NCBI GenBank assembly: GCA_025055265.1
Contig: JANWXL010000026.1
Coordinates: 1-33,745, forward strand
Origin: Roseiflexus sp.
Lineage (GTDB): Bacteria; Chloroflexota; Chloroflexia; Chloroflexales; Roseiflexaceae
Direction: 5' to 3'
Length of the DNA: 33,745 nt
Both the position numbers and the translations under genes were made by a program. Shown one piece after another: positions 1-7,913 of the stretch (positions within the stretch are counted from its first letter, which is position 1; every line of letters starts with the position of its first letter). The notes beneath the pieces are model-generated. The model was given only the letters and a program-made list of their open reading frames with translations, did not search any database and was not told where the DNA came from.

Positions 1-2
1 CT

Positions 3-34
3 GCCCTGAACGCCAGACCGCCAGGATTCAGGGC
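3..34. other. 8-bp inverted repeat at the window edge
   Basis: Arms GCCCTGAA (3-10) and TTCAGGGC (27-34) are perfect reverse complements around a 16-nt loop. It lies just upstream of the promoter of the first gene, so it may be the end hairpin of a gene outside the window or an operator. There is no T-run after it on the plus strand. Confidence 0.4.
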
Positions 35-48
35 GCCTGATCGCCATC

Positions 49-78
49 TTCACGAAGGTTCTACAATCGTGCTATAAT
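49..78 (+). promoter_or_regulatory. Promoter for the FmdB-nucleotidylyltransferase-AAA operon
   Basis: A perfect -10 hexamer TATAAT is at 73-78, preceded by TGC, which gives an extended -10 (TGN). The -35 match is weak (TTCACG, 49-54, 18-nt spacer), as is usual when an extended -10 is present. Transcription would start near 85, giving a leader of about 30 nt before the ATG at 117. Confidence 0.6.
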
Positions 79-116
79 GCAGCGTGTAAGGTTTCCGTTT
101 AAGCGCAACGGGTCCT

Positions 117-341
117 ATGCCGCTCTACGAGTATCAATGCAGCGATTGCGCGCGAGAATTCGATGTCTTGCGACCATTCCATCGCGCCGACGAAATGATT
201 GACTGTCCGGCATGCGGCAGCAGTCATGTACGGCGCAAGATCTCCGTGATTGCGCTCAGAACTGATGACATATCCGCCGACCCCGGAAGCGCGTGTTGCG
301 GCGGGAGATGCGGTTGCGCCCCGCACAGCGGCCAAGGCTGA
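117..341 (+). CDS. FmdB-family zinc ribbon protein
   Basis: A 74-residue protein starting MPLYEYQC, the standard opening of the FmdB/CxxC_CxxC_SSSS regulatory-protein family. Two CxxC knuckles (C8-x2-C11 and C31-x2-C34) should bind one zinc ion in the first 40 residues. The C-terminal tail is unusual in carrying a further cysteine cluster (CCGGRCGC), which could bind a second metal. The family was named after a regulator of formamide and amide genes, but its molecular role is not established. It is first in a run of three plus-strand genes (27 bp before the nucleotidylyltransferase), with an extended -10 promoter just upstream. No strong ribosome-binding site is visible before the ATG. Confidence 0.85.
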   Translation: MPLYEYQCSDCAREFDVLRPFHRADEMIDCPACGSSHVRRKISVIALRTDDISADPGSACCGGRCGCAPHSGQG

Positions 342-368
342 GGTGAATGTGTCAGGAACAGGACATTT

Positions 369-1382
369 ATGAAAGTCATTATTCCCACTGCCGGGCTTGG
401 GACGCGCCTGCGTCCGCATACGTACAGTAAACCCAAGCCGCTGGTATCGGTCGCTGGCAAGCCGGTTCTGGGTCATATCCTCGATACATTGACCCGATTT
501 CAGATCGATGAGATGATCTTTATCACCGGCTATCTGGGGAATCAGATCGCTGAGTATGTCACATCAAACTACAAAATCCCGGCGCGATTCATCGAACAAA
601 CCGAGCTGAAAGGTCAGGCGCACGCCGTCTACCTGGCGCGTGAAGCAGTCAACGGTCCCACCCTCATCCTGTTCGTGGATACGATCTTCGAAGCGGATCT
701 GAGCCATCTGACGGAACAGGATATCGATGGCGCCATCTTTTGCAAAGAAGTGGACGACCCGCGCCGGTTCGGCGTGGCATTTACCAAAGACGGATTCATC
801 ACCCGGCTCGTGGAAAAACCAACGACCGATGAGTCGAAACTGGCGATGATCGGTCTGTACTACATCCGCGACATTCAGTGGTTGATGCGCGCCATTGAAG
901 TGCTGATGCTGCGCAATATTCAGACGAAAGGCGAGTACTTTCTGACCGACGCCCTGCAATTGATGGTTGAGAATGGCGCGCGTTTCACAGCGCCGACAGT
1001 CGATGTCTGGGAAGACTGCGGGAAACCTGAGACAGTGTTGCGAACGAATCGTTATTTGCTCGATCACGGGCGGGATCATGTCGATCCCAGGAGATTGAAC
1101 GGTTCAATCGTTATTCCGCCGGTCTATATCGATGACACGGCGCAGGTGATCAATTCGATCATTGGTCCGTATGTATCGATAGCGGCAGGCGCCGTCGTTA
1201 AGGACTCGATCATTCGCGACTCCATCATTAATCGCGATGCGCAGATCGTCTCCGCCACGCTGCAATCGAGTCTGATCGGCGACCACGCTGTTGTTCTGGG
1301 CGATTTTCGTGAGCTCAATGTCGGCGACTCCTCTGAAATCCGGTATGGACGTCCTGCTCTTTCATTAAGTAAAGAGAGCTGA
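369..1382 (+). CDS. Sugar-1-phosphate nucleotidylyltransferase (RmlA/GlmU-like)
   Basis: A 337-residue enzyme expected to join a sugar-1-phosphate to an NTP, giving an NDP-sugar and pyrophosphate. The N-terminal Rossmann-like domain opens with the nucleotide-binding signature GLGTRLRPHT followed by SKPKPLVSVAGKP, which supplies the catalytic Arg and Lys of the family. The acidic pair around LFVDTIFE resembles the metal-binding region. From about residue 245 the protein changes to short hydrophobic repeats (VIPPVYIDDTAQV, SIIGPYVSIAAGA, DSIIRDSIINRDA) typical of a left-handed beta-helix, as in long-form glucose-1-phosphate thymidylyltransferases and GlmU-like proteins. The substrate cannot be fixed from sequence. 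It lies between the FmdB and AAA genes (9-bp gap to the latter), probably in one transcript. The NDP-sugar may feed surface glycan synthesis, consistent with the glycosyltransferase and epimerase elsewhere in the window. Confidence 0.88.
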   Translation: MKVIIPTAGLGTRLRPHTYSKPKPLVSVAGKPVLGHILDTLTRFQIDEMIFITGYLGNQIAEYVTSNYKIPARFIEQTELKGQAHAVYLAREAVNGPTLILFVDTIFEADLSHLTEQDIDGAIFCKEVDDPRRFGVAFTKDGFITRLVEKPTTDESKLAMIGLYYIRDIQWLMRAIEVLMLRNIQTKGEYFLTDALQLMVENGARFTAPTVDVWEDCGKPETVLRTNRYLLDHGRDHVDPRRLNGSIVIPPVYIDDTAQVINSIIGPYVSIAAGAVVKDSIIRDSIINRDAQIVSATLQSSLIGDHAVVLGDFRELNVGDSSEIRYGRPALSLSKES

Positions 1383-1391
1383 AGGTGCTGT

Positions 1392-2528
1392 ATGCTGCAC
1401 TTCCCGAGACCCATCGGCGCCGGCGCCGTGGGAGCGGCCAGAGAGGGCCAGCGGAAGGCGCCCCGGTACGGTCTGCGCCCGCCGTTGTTGCGTCTGAGCA
1501 GTCGTGACAACTGGGATGCCGCATTTGAAGAACAAGAGTTGATCCAGCGCATGGCGGCGCTGGCGCGCACCGCAGGTTTGCCATTCTCTCGCACGCTGAT
1601 CGTTGCCTACTATGTATCGTTGAAAACCAACCCGTTTGTTGTGCTGACGGGTGTTGAAGGGGCTGGCAAGACCGAGCTGGTCACCCTGTTCGCCGAAACG
1701 CTCCTTGGCCACGGCAGTCCGCAATACGCCCTGATCAACGGCGACTCCTCCTGGCTCAAGGCAACGGGCGACCAGCGCTCGTTTCGCTCGCTGTTTGATC
1801 ATTTCACTTCTCTACGCTTTCTCGAACTATTGCAGGAAGCGGCTGATCCGGGCAGCGCTGGCAAGGCGTTCATCGTCTGCTTTGATGGCATGCACCCGGC
1901 AGAGGTGAACTACTACTTCACAACGCTGCTGAGCGTTGATGAAGCAGGTCGCACACGCCTGAGCATCCCCGGCATCCCCGACGATGAGCGCCCGATCGTG
2001 CCGTCGAACGTATCGATCACAGCAACGGTCAATACCGCTGAAGGCTTGGGAGTGTTACATACAGATGTCCTGCGTCGCGCTGGCGTCATCGCCTTCCGCG
2101 CCGGACGGGTTGAGCGCGTCGTCTGGCGTCCGCTGGCGCCAGCGCCGGTCGGCATACAACGTTTGTGGCTGCGCGTCAGCCAGCGTGATGCAGCCGCAGC
2201 CCGCGAGCATCTGATCCAGATCATCGGTGCGACACAATGGAGTCGGATGGAATGTTCGGAACCGCTGGCGTCTGCGCTGCGGCGCGCGGGTATGACGCTG
2301 ACGCATCGCCTGCGCCAGGAGGTGATGCTCTACGTTGCCAATAGCTTCGATGCGGAGGGGCGTGGCCTCTTTGATCCAGACAATGCTTTACGCAATGCAC
2401 AGATCGCTTTCGATCATCAGGTGGCGCAGCGACTGATCTGGCGGTTGCGGGACGCCTCCGATCAGCAGATGATCACGTATCTGATGAACGATCCAGATGT
2501 GCAGCGTCCGCTGGCGTGGGCCGGGTGA
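1392..2528 (+). CDS. McrB-like AAA+ ATPase with altered Walker B
   Basis: A 378-residue protein. Walker A is clear (GVEGAGKTE, residues 87-95). After it, IVCFDGMHPAEVNYYF (161-176) occupies the place of the McrB-type Walker B plus helix (consensus hhLDEMNLARVEYYF), then TVNTAEG (212-218) matches sensor 1 and DVLRRAGVI (225-233) matches the LDRANVI segment with the arginine finger. This order and spacing are those of the McrB/DUF-type AAA module. The glutamate that normally activates water (DE) is Gly166, so ATP binding without efficient hydrolysis is possible. The 60-residue N-terminus is basic and unlike known domains, and there is no obvious nuclease or McrC partner nearby. The start is the ATG after GAAGGTG; Met54 is an alternative. 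The 3' end overlaps the convergent chelatase-like gene by 56 bp. Function is unknown. Confidence 0.7.
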   Translation: MLHFPRPIGAGAVGAAREGQRKAPRYGLRPPLLRLSSRDNWDAAFEEQELIQRMAALARTAGLPFSRTLIVAYYVSLKTNPFVVLTGVEGAGKTELVTLFAETLLGHGSPQYALINGDSSWLKATGDQRSFRSLFDHFTSLRFLELLQEAADPGSAGKAFIVCFDGMHPAEVNYYFTTLLSVDEAGRTRLSIPGIPDDERPIVPSNVSITATVNTAEGLGVLHTDVLRRAGVIAFRAGRVERVVWRPLAPAPVGIQRLWLRVSQRDAAAAREHLIQIIGATQWSRMECSEPLASALRRAGMTLTHRLRQEVMLYVANSFDAEGRGLFDPDNALRNAQIAFDHQVAQRLIWRLRDASDQQMITYLMNDPDVQRPLAWAG

Positions 2529-3576
2529 CGCTTGCAGCATGCTCGGAAGAGGCTCGTTTCCGTGTGGAACGGCGTCGCGGCAGAGCGACGCCGTCACTGT
2601 TAATGACCCGTTCGATGGCGGCGTCTTCGAGGGCGACGGCAGCGGCATACTCATCGATCTGCACGCTGCGTCGCTGCCGGAGCGCCAGAATTGCGACGCG
2701 CCGGATGTCGTCGATCGTGGCAGTCAGGCGAAAATCGGCGGCAGCGCGGGCGCGCGCCGCTTCAAACAGCGCAATCTCGGCGCGGTGCGACGGGATGGCG
2801 AGGCGCTGAATGCAGTCGATGGCAAACTGCTCGGCGGCGGGATCGATCGTCACCTGGGGCAAGATCTCGCGCGCAGCGGCGATCTCCTGCTTGAGCTTGC
2901 CGGTTTCTTCGGCATACTCGGCGCGGAACACCTCGGGGTTCTCGCGGAAGCGACGCGCACGGCGGTAGATTTCCAGTCGCTGCTCACGCTCCATCAGCGG
3001 CGCCACCCACACCCGCAATCCGAAACGATCCAGAATCTGCGGGCGCAGTGCGCCTTCTTGCGGATTCATCGAACCAATCAGCACGAATTGCGACGGATAG
3101 AGGCGTGTCATCGGTCCGCGACGCACAAAAGTACGCCCCTGTGCAGCAGCGTCGAGAATGGCATCAACGACCCGCGCATCGAGCAGGTTGACCTCGTCGA
3201 TATAGAGCACATTGCGATGCGCGCGCGCCAGGACGCCTTCTTCGAGCAACACCCGCTGTTGTTCGAGCGCCACGCGCTCATTGATGCCGCCAACCACATC
3301 TTCCATGCGGGCATTGAGCGGCAGTTCGATGATGCGCATCGGACGCCGGCGTTTGACCGGAGCGCCTGTCTCGTCGGCTTCTTCAACCTCAACCAGCGGC
3401 ATGACATCGAGCAGACCACGCACAGCAGTCGTTTTTCCGACGCCGTAGGGACCGATCAGGAGCACGCCGCCGACCTGTGGATTGATCAACGCCAGCACGA
3501 GCGCCGTTTTCAATTCCGCCTGACCGACAATCGCCAGGAATGGGTAGGGGAGCACCTCATCCATGCCTGCACTCAC
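2473..3576 (-). CDS. Magnesium-chelatase subunit I-type AAA+ ATPase (BchI/ChlI family)
   Basis: A 367-residue AAA+ protein. Walker A is GPYGVGKTT (42-50), Walker B is NVLYIDEVNLLD (122-133), and the segment GSMNPQEGALRPQILDRFGL (168-187) is the BchI/ChlI sensor-1 and arginine-finger region. The family usual length is about 340-370 residues. In phototrophs BchI hydrolyses ATP to drive Mg2+ insertion into protoporphyrin IX with BchD and BchH. No BchD, BchH or von Willebrand partner is beside it here, so it could instead be a paralogue serving another metal-chelatase-like or MoxR-like remodelling job. The start is GTG at 3576; its GTGA overlaps the stop of the DUF503 gene, indicating translational coupling. 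An internal Met at residue 5 is an alternative start. It is the last gene of the five-gene minus-strand operon. Confidence 0.8.
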   Translation of the reverse strand: MSAGMDEVLPYPFLAIVGQAELKTALVLALINPQVGGVLLIGPYGVGKTTAVRGLLDVMPLVEVEEADETGAPVKRRRPMRIIELPLNARMEDVVGGINERVALEQQRVLLEEGVLARAHRNVLYIDEVNLLDARVVDAILDAAAQGRTFVRRGPMTRLYPSQFVLIGSMNPQEGALRPQILDRFGLRVWVAPLMEREQRLEIYRRARRFRENPEVFRAEYAEETGKLKQEIAAAREILPQVTIDPAAEQFAIDCIQRLAIPSHRAEIALFEAARARAAADFRLTATIDDIRRVAILALRQRRSVQIDEYAAAVALEDAAIERVINSDGVALPRRRSTRKRASSEHAASVTRPTPADAAHLDRSSDT

Positions 3577-3857
3577 AACAGTTCAATGTCGGCAGCCAGA
3601 ATTTCGAGATCGGGCCGTTCTTCTTCGATCCAGCGCAACACCGCCTGAATCTGCCCTTCAACATAATCGCCCGACCCGGAGACGCACGCGATGCCGATCA
3701 CTGCGCGTCCGTGGTTGTCGTGCGCATCGACTTCGGTGACCGAGACGTTGAAACGGTTGCGCATTCTGCCCAGCAACGATTTCACAATACTCCGCTTTTC
3801 CTTCAATGAGCGAATGCCAGGCAAGCGCAGGGTGACCATGCAGGCTGCAACTATCAT
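3573..3857 (-). CDS. DUF503 / YlxP-like protein
   Basis: A 94-residue protein with the family hallmark LRLPGIRSLKEKRSIVKSLL near the N-terminus, then a second half-strand pattern ending AADIELL. The ferredoxin-like DUF503 family (YlxP in Bacillus) is usually encoded with rbfA, infB or nusA and is thought to act in ribosome assembly or translation, but its mechanism is not settled. Here it sits instead between a Lon-domain protein (18-bp gap) and the chelatase I-type gene, with which it shares a 4-nt GTGA overlap. Being in one operon with an rRNA methyltransferase keeps the ribosome link plausible. Confidence 0.85.
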   Translation of the reverse strand: MIVAACMVTLRLPGIRSLKEKRSIVKSLLGRMRNRFNVSVTEVDAHDNHGRAVIGIACVSGSGDYVEGQIQAVLRWIEEERPDLEILAADIELL

Positions 3858-3875
3858 TGCTCGGATGCTATCAGG

Positions 3876-4577
3876 TTAGTTCCACGACCAGGGCCAGGCA
3901 TCGCCGCTGCGACGATGACCTGTGCGCGGGAGCATGGCGATCTCCATCTTGAGCATGCCGGTCATTTCGCGCAGGCGGGTGGCGACGTCACTCTCAAGCC
4001 AGCGCTGCTTACGCTGGTTGTCCACATATAAGCGGTGCGCCAGCCAGTAAGAGAGTTCGACCGCATCGACTGGCAACTCCTCATAATCATACTTTCTCCC
4101 GGTCACGCGCGTCATCGTCTTCCAGTAGCGTTCATACGTCTGGCGCAGCTCGGTGACCACAACGCTCGAGAGCGTTGACGTATCCTCCGCCAGTTGCGTG
4201 ACCGAGGCGACGATGTACGGTTGGTGCTGCATAATATACTGTACGCGGAAGCGGCGTTGTCCTACGGCGATCAGCAGGTAGCGCCCGTCATCGAAACGCT
4301 GACTCTCAGTAATGCGCGCAATCGTGCCAATCTCGTATGGAACGACCGCTTCGCGCACGATGTCATCATCATCAATGTCCATCTGGCGGCGCAGACTGCG
4401 AATGAACGGGTCATCGGGGCTGACCTCGCTGCCGGATCGCAGCAGAACGACGCCGAATGGCTGATGCTGCGCCAGGCACTGGCCAATCATCAGGCGATAC
4501 CGTTCCTCAAAGATATGGAGCGAGATCGGCGCGCCCGGGAACAGCACCGTATGTAACGGGAACAACGGTAGTTTCAT
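3876..4577 (-). CDS. Lon substrate-binding (LON) domain protein
   Basis: A 233-residue protein opening MKLPLFPLHTVLFPGAPISLHIFEERY, which is the N-terminal LON/PUA-like domain of Lon proteases. It continues through the GTIARITES strand and YLIAVGQRRFRV core. There is no AAA module and no Ser-Lys protease domain, and the length matches stand-alone LON-domain proteins. Such proteins probably bind peptides or ligands, but their role in bacteria is poorly defined. The C-terminal third (about 150-233) is helical and ends with a basic tail. It is separated from argJ by only 3 bp and from the DUF503 gene by 18 bp, so it should be co-transcribed. Confidence 0.85.
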   Translation of the reverse strand: MKLPLFPLHTVLFPGAPISLHIFEERYRLMIGQCLAQHQPFGVVLLRSGSEVSPDDPFIRSLRRQMDIDDDDIVREAVVPYEIGTIARITESQRFDDGRYLLIAVGQRRFRVQYIMQHQPYIVASVTQLAEDTSTLSSVVVTELRQTYERYWKTMTRVTGRKYDYEELPVDAVELSYWLAHRLYVDNQRKQRWLESDVATRLREMTGMLKMEIAMLPRTGHRRSGDAWPWSWN

Positions 4578-4580
4578 GAG

Positions 4581-5774
4581 TTATGGCTCCACGCCGGTCG
4601 TACACGTCCATACAGTAGCCGTACCGGCGCCTGTGTGCAGGTCAATCACCAACTCAACCTCCGGTCCAGACAGCGCCTGAACCAGTGCGGACTGATCGAA
4701 ACGTGTCGGCAATCCATCATCCATTACTGTCACAGCGCCGATCCGCAACTCGAGCAAATCGGGGCGCAGATCTACCCCGCTGGCGCCGACCGCGACAAGC
4801 ATCCCGCCCCAATCGGGCAGGTTGCGCGCACACATATGACGCACCGCTGTTGACCGCGCCACGGCGCGCGCCACCTGGGAGGCGGCGGCATCGGTGGATG
4901 CGCCGCGCACGGTGATCAGAATATGCTTTCCGCCCGACGCCGCATCGCGCAACACCTGCTGCGCCAGGTCGTGGCACAGCGCATCGAGCGCCTGCTGCCA
5001 GACGCCAAGTTCGCGCGATCCATCAACGATCGGCGGTCCGCCAGCGGCGCCGTTTGCCAGCACCAGCACGGCATCGTTCGGGCTCATATCGCCGTCAATG
5101 TGCAATCTCCCGAACGAACGGCTCACGCTCTGATCGAGCGCGCGCATCAACAACCGCGACTCAATCGGCGCGTCAGTGGTAATTACGCAGAGCAGCGTCG
5201 CCAGATGCGGGCTGACCATCCGCGACCCTTTCGCCATGCCCGCCAGTGTGACCGTTCGTCCCTCGCGCAGCGACACGCGGAATGCGCGTTCTTTCGGGCG
5301 CGTATCACTCGTCAGAATAGCAAGCGCGGCACGACGCCCGCCATTGCTGTCGAGTTCAGAAGCGGCGCGCCGGATCCCTTCCCGCATCCGGTCGAGCGGC
5401 GGCGCAACGCCGATTTGCCCGGTCGAAAGCATCAGCACGCTGTCGCGCGGTATCTCAAGTTCATCGGCGGCGATCTTGGCGCACTCCACGACCGTCGCAA
5501 GCCCCGGCTGGCCCGTACCGGCATTAGCATGCCCGGCATTGATGACGACGGCGCGAATAGCGTCGCGGTTACGCGCCAGGATCGCCTGGTTGAAAAAGAT
5601 CGGCGCAGCGACGATCAGATTTGTTGTGAAAAGCGCTCCGACGCGACAGGGCAACCGCGAATAGACAATCGCCAGATCGCGCGCCCGGATCTCCTTCAGC
5701 CCGCAGGAGACGCCAGTGGCGCGGAATCCTGCCGGGCTCGAAATATGACCGTCCTCAATAATATTGTAACTCAT
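4581..5774 (-). CDS. ArgJ-family glutamate N-acetyltransferase, divergent
   Basis: A 397-residue homologue of ArgJ (ornithine/glutamate N-acetyltransferase), which recycles the acetyl group from N-acetylornithine to glutamate in arginine synthesis. Family marks seen: GFRATGV at the start, LFTTNLIVAAP, the oxyanion-hole pair in STGQIG (T118-G119), and GMAKGSRMVSPHLATLL, where self-cleavage occurs before Thr193 to create the catalytic N-terminal threonine. Two departures are visible: the usual NSGNANA segment reads NAGHANA, and the protein stops after TATVWTC-TTGVEP, without the C-terminal INAxYxT segment that in solved members contributes to the active site. No in-frame continuation is seen, so this is a real short end. 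No other arg genes are adjacent. It may be a paralogue with altered substrate. It is second in the operon, 6 bp after the methyltransferase gene. Confidence 0.82.
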   Translation of the reverse strand: MSYNIIEDGHISSPAGFRATGVSCGLKEIRARDLAIVYSRLPCRVGALFTTNLIVAAPIFFNQAILARNRDAIRAVVINAGHANAGTGQPGLATVVECAKIAADELEIPRDSVLMLSTGQIGVAPPLDRMREGIRRAASELDSNGGRRAALAILTSDTRPKERAFRVSLREGRTVTLAGMAKGSRMVSPHLATLLCVITTDAPIESRLLMRALDQSVSRSFGRLHIDGDMSPNDAVLVLANGAAGGPPIVDGSRELGVWQQALDALCHDLAQQVLRDAASGGKHILITVRGASTDAAASQVARAVARSTAVRHMCARNLPDWGGMLVAVGASGVDLRPDLLELRIGAVTVMDDGLPTRFDQSALVQALSGPEVELVIDLHTGAGTATVWTCTTGVEP

Positions 5775-5780
5775 GGCGAT

Positions 5781-6971
5781 CTACCAGACACGACAGATCA
5801 GACCTTTCAGATATTCTCCTTCGGGAAATGTCAGCAGCACCGGATGATCGGGGCTTTGCGCCAGGCGCTCGATGATCTGCACATCGCGGCGTGCATCGAG
5901 CGCCGCGCCGAAGACAACCTTCTGAAACAGATCGCTCGATACCAGACCAGAGCAGGAGAACGTCGCCAGGATACCGCCGGGGCGCAACAACTGCATCGCC
6001 AGCAGATTGATATCTTTGTAGCCGCGCGTCGCCCGCTCGACCTGCGCCTGGGTATGAGCGAATTTGGGCGGGTCGAGCACGATGACGTCGAAACGACGCT
6101 GCTCATCGCGGTAGCGCCGCAGCAGTTGGAACACATCCGCAGCAACCGTCTCAACCGGGACGTTGACATTGTTGAGCGCCAGACCATCGCGCAGCAAGTT
6201 CAGCGCGGCCTCGCTGGCATCGACAGCAATGGCGCTGCAGGCGCCGGCACGTATTGCCGCGATCGTGAAGCCGCCGGTATAGCAAAAGCAGTCTAAAATG
6301 TCCGCCCCTGCGCAGTGTGCCGCGACGCGCAACCGGTTGAACGCCTGGTCGAGATAGGCGCCGGTTTTTTGCCCGGTGCAGAGATCGACCACATGCCAGA
6401 GATCGCCGGGCAATCGCACCCGCACCCGTGCCGGCGGCGTTTCGCCCCAGAGGATGCCTGATGCGGGCGGAAGACCTTCCTTATCACGCACATCGGCGTC
6501 GCTGCGTTCGTAGATGCCGCGCGGCGCAAGCATCTCCGTCAGCATGCGGGTGATCGCCACACTACGCAGCGCCATCGCCTGGGTCAGCAGTTGCACCGCC
6601 AGAAACCCGGCATAATAGTCGACGATCAGACCGGGGATGCCATCGGACTCGGCGTAGACCAGGCGGCACGCGCCGTCTTCGGTCAGCATGCCGAGTCGGC
6701 GACGACCGTCGATAGCGCGCTCGATGCGGCGCCGGATCAGTGCGTCATCAACCGGCTCGTGCGGGTTCCACGTGAACAGGCGGACACGGATCTGCGACCC
6801 GTCGCTCCAGCAACCGCGCGCCAGCCACTCGCCGCTGGCGGACTGCACATCGACTACATCGCCGCGCTCAGGGAACGGACCCTGAATGCGTGCAATCGCT
6901 CCAGAAAAGACCCAGGGGTGATGTTGAACCACAGGTCGTTCTTTGCCGGGGTGCAACGTAACGATTGCCAT
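5781..6971 (-). CDS. RlmI-type class I rRNA methyltransferase
   Basis: A 396-residue PUA plus SAM-methyltransferase protein of the RlmI/RlmK (COG1092) type, which methylates cytosine C5 in 23S rRNA. The PUA domain covers roughly residues 1-75 (MAIVTLHPGKERPVVQHHPWVFSGAI). The catalytic domain shows DILDCFCYTGGFTIAA (SAM motif I), an acidic AVDASEAAL (motif II), VIVLDPPKF (motif IV, DPPxF) and TFSCSG (motif VI with the catalytic-type cysteine). Length and order are normal for the family. It is the first gene of the five-gene minus-strand operon; a good promoter lies directly upstream at 7004-7032. The symbol is given by homology, and the exact rRNA position is inferred. Confidence 0.85.
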   Translation of the reverse strand: MAIVTLHPGKERPVVQHHPWVFSGAIARIQGPFPERGDVVDVQSASGEWLARGCWSDGSQIRVRLFTWNPHEPVDDALIRRRIERAIDGRRRLGMLTEDGACRLVYAESDGIPGLIVDYYAGFLAVQLLTQAMALRSVAITRMLTEMLAPRGIYERSDADVRDKEGLPPASGILWGETPPARVRVRLPGDLWHVVDLCTGQKTGAYLDQAFNRLRVAAHCAGADILDCFCYTGGFTIAAIRAGACSAIAVDASEAALNLLRDGLALNNVNVPVETVAADVFQLLRRYRDEQRRFDVIVLDPPKFAHTQAQVERATRGYKDINLLAMQLLRPGGILATFSCSGLVSSDLFQKVVFGAALDARRDVQIIERLAQSPDHPVLLTFPEGEYLKGLICRVW

Positions 6972-7003
6972 TGTGTATGACGCACTGTCATAGATATCGA
7001 TTT

Positions 7004-7032
7004 ACTGTAACACGCTTATGAGGGATGGTCAA
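7004..7032 (-). promoter_or_regulatory. Promoter of the rlmI-argJ-lon-DUF503-chlI operon
   Basis: On the minus strand TTGACC (7032-7027) and TACAGT (7009-7004) are separated by 17 nt. Transcription would start near 6997, giving a leader of about 26 nt before the rlmI ATG (6971). It lies in the 70-bp gap after the formylglycine-enzyme-like gene, so the operon can be transcribed independently of it. Confidence 0.65.
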
Positions 7033-7041
7033 GGTTTCTGA

Positions 7042-7803
7042 TCAGTTCACACTACGTGCGAGGCGAAAACCAAGAAACTCATTCCGCACTGTTGGCGCCA
7101 GGCGGAAGCGACAGGCGCAACGTGCAAAGCCGTGCGGGTTGGCGAAGGAACCGCCGCGCAGGATGCGTCTGCCGGGAGCGCCAGGGTCTTCGCGTCCATC
7201 GTCAGGTCGATAAGGATAGGGTGCATCAAGTGATGCAGTCCATTCCCAGACATTGCCAGCCATATCGAGACAACCGAACGGGCTGGCGCCAGCGGGATGC
7301 ATTCCGACTGGCGTGATCCCGCCGCTTCCGCTGTCGCGGGTATTGGCGCGCGCCGGGTCCCAGTCGTCGCCCCACGGGAAGCGTCGTCCATCGCTGCCGC
7401 GCGCAGCGTATTCCCATTCCGCCTCGGTTGGCAATCGATACTGCACTGCGGTCATTTCGCTGAGCCACAGGCAAAACTGCTGCGCATCCTCCCAACTCAC
7501 GTCGGTTACCGGACAGTCGCGCAGGTTGTCGGGAGGCGTCGAGCCACGCCAGATAAGCGGCGGGCAGGCGCCTGCGTCGGCGACATACGCCGCGTACAGG
7601 GCATTAGTGACCGGCGTGCACGCAATAGCGAAAGGCGGCAGGGTCAGTACGTGCTGCGGCGACTCCTCGCGGTACGATTCGCGCGTGCCGCCGAAGGCTT
7701 TCGCCAGCGCACTGAGTTCGTGCTCTGGCGTGCCCATGAGGAATGGCCGCGACGGCACAACAACGAAATCCGGCAAAAGATCGGCAAGGTCGGCGCGACT
7801 CAT
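7042..7803 (-). CDS. Formylglycine-generating-enzyme-fold (SUMF1) protein without the usual active-site Cys pair
   Basis: A 253-residue protein with the FGE-sulfatase domain throughout: FLMGTPEHE near the start, VTNALYAAY, CPVTDVSWEDAQQFCLWLS, YRLPTEAEWEYAARG, NVWEWTASL and RILRGGSFAN...GFRLAR at the end. In true formylglycine-generating enzymes the segment after GGS carries two copper-binding cysteines (GSYLCHxSYC). Here it reads GGSFANPHGFARCACRF, with no cysteines at those positions, although two occur a few residues later. It therefore probably does not oxidise sulfatase cysteine and belongs to the wider fold family (iron oxygenases, accessory or regulatory domains). No sulfatase is nearby. 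The start is the ATG after AAGGG. Its role is unknown. Confidence 0.8.
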   Translation of the reverse strand: MSRADLADLLPDFVVVPSRPFLMGTPEHELSALAKAFGGTRESYREESPQHVLTLPPFAIACTPVTNALYAAYVADAGACPPLIWRGSTPPDNLRDCPVTDVSWEDAQQFCLWLSEMTAVQYRLPTEAEWEYAARGSDGRRFPWGDDWDPARANTRDSGSGGITPVGMHPAGASPFGCLDMAGNVWEWTASLDAPYPYRPDDGREDPGAPGRRILRGGSFANPHGFARCACRFRLAPTVRNEFLGFRLARSVN

Positions 7804-7913
7804 CGATCACCCTTGACACATGCAACGAATAGTGGAAGAGTAGACATGGAATCGACATCTCATGGGGTGATCAACCTAAACCTGAACGATTTCAGCCCGC
7901 AGAGCGGTTGGCG

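Noticed and set aside
4923-6296. Long plus-strand frame of 457 residues opposite argJ/rlmI
   Set aside because: It is a shadow frame; it crosses two genes and matches nothing.
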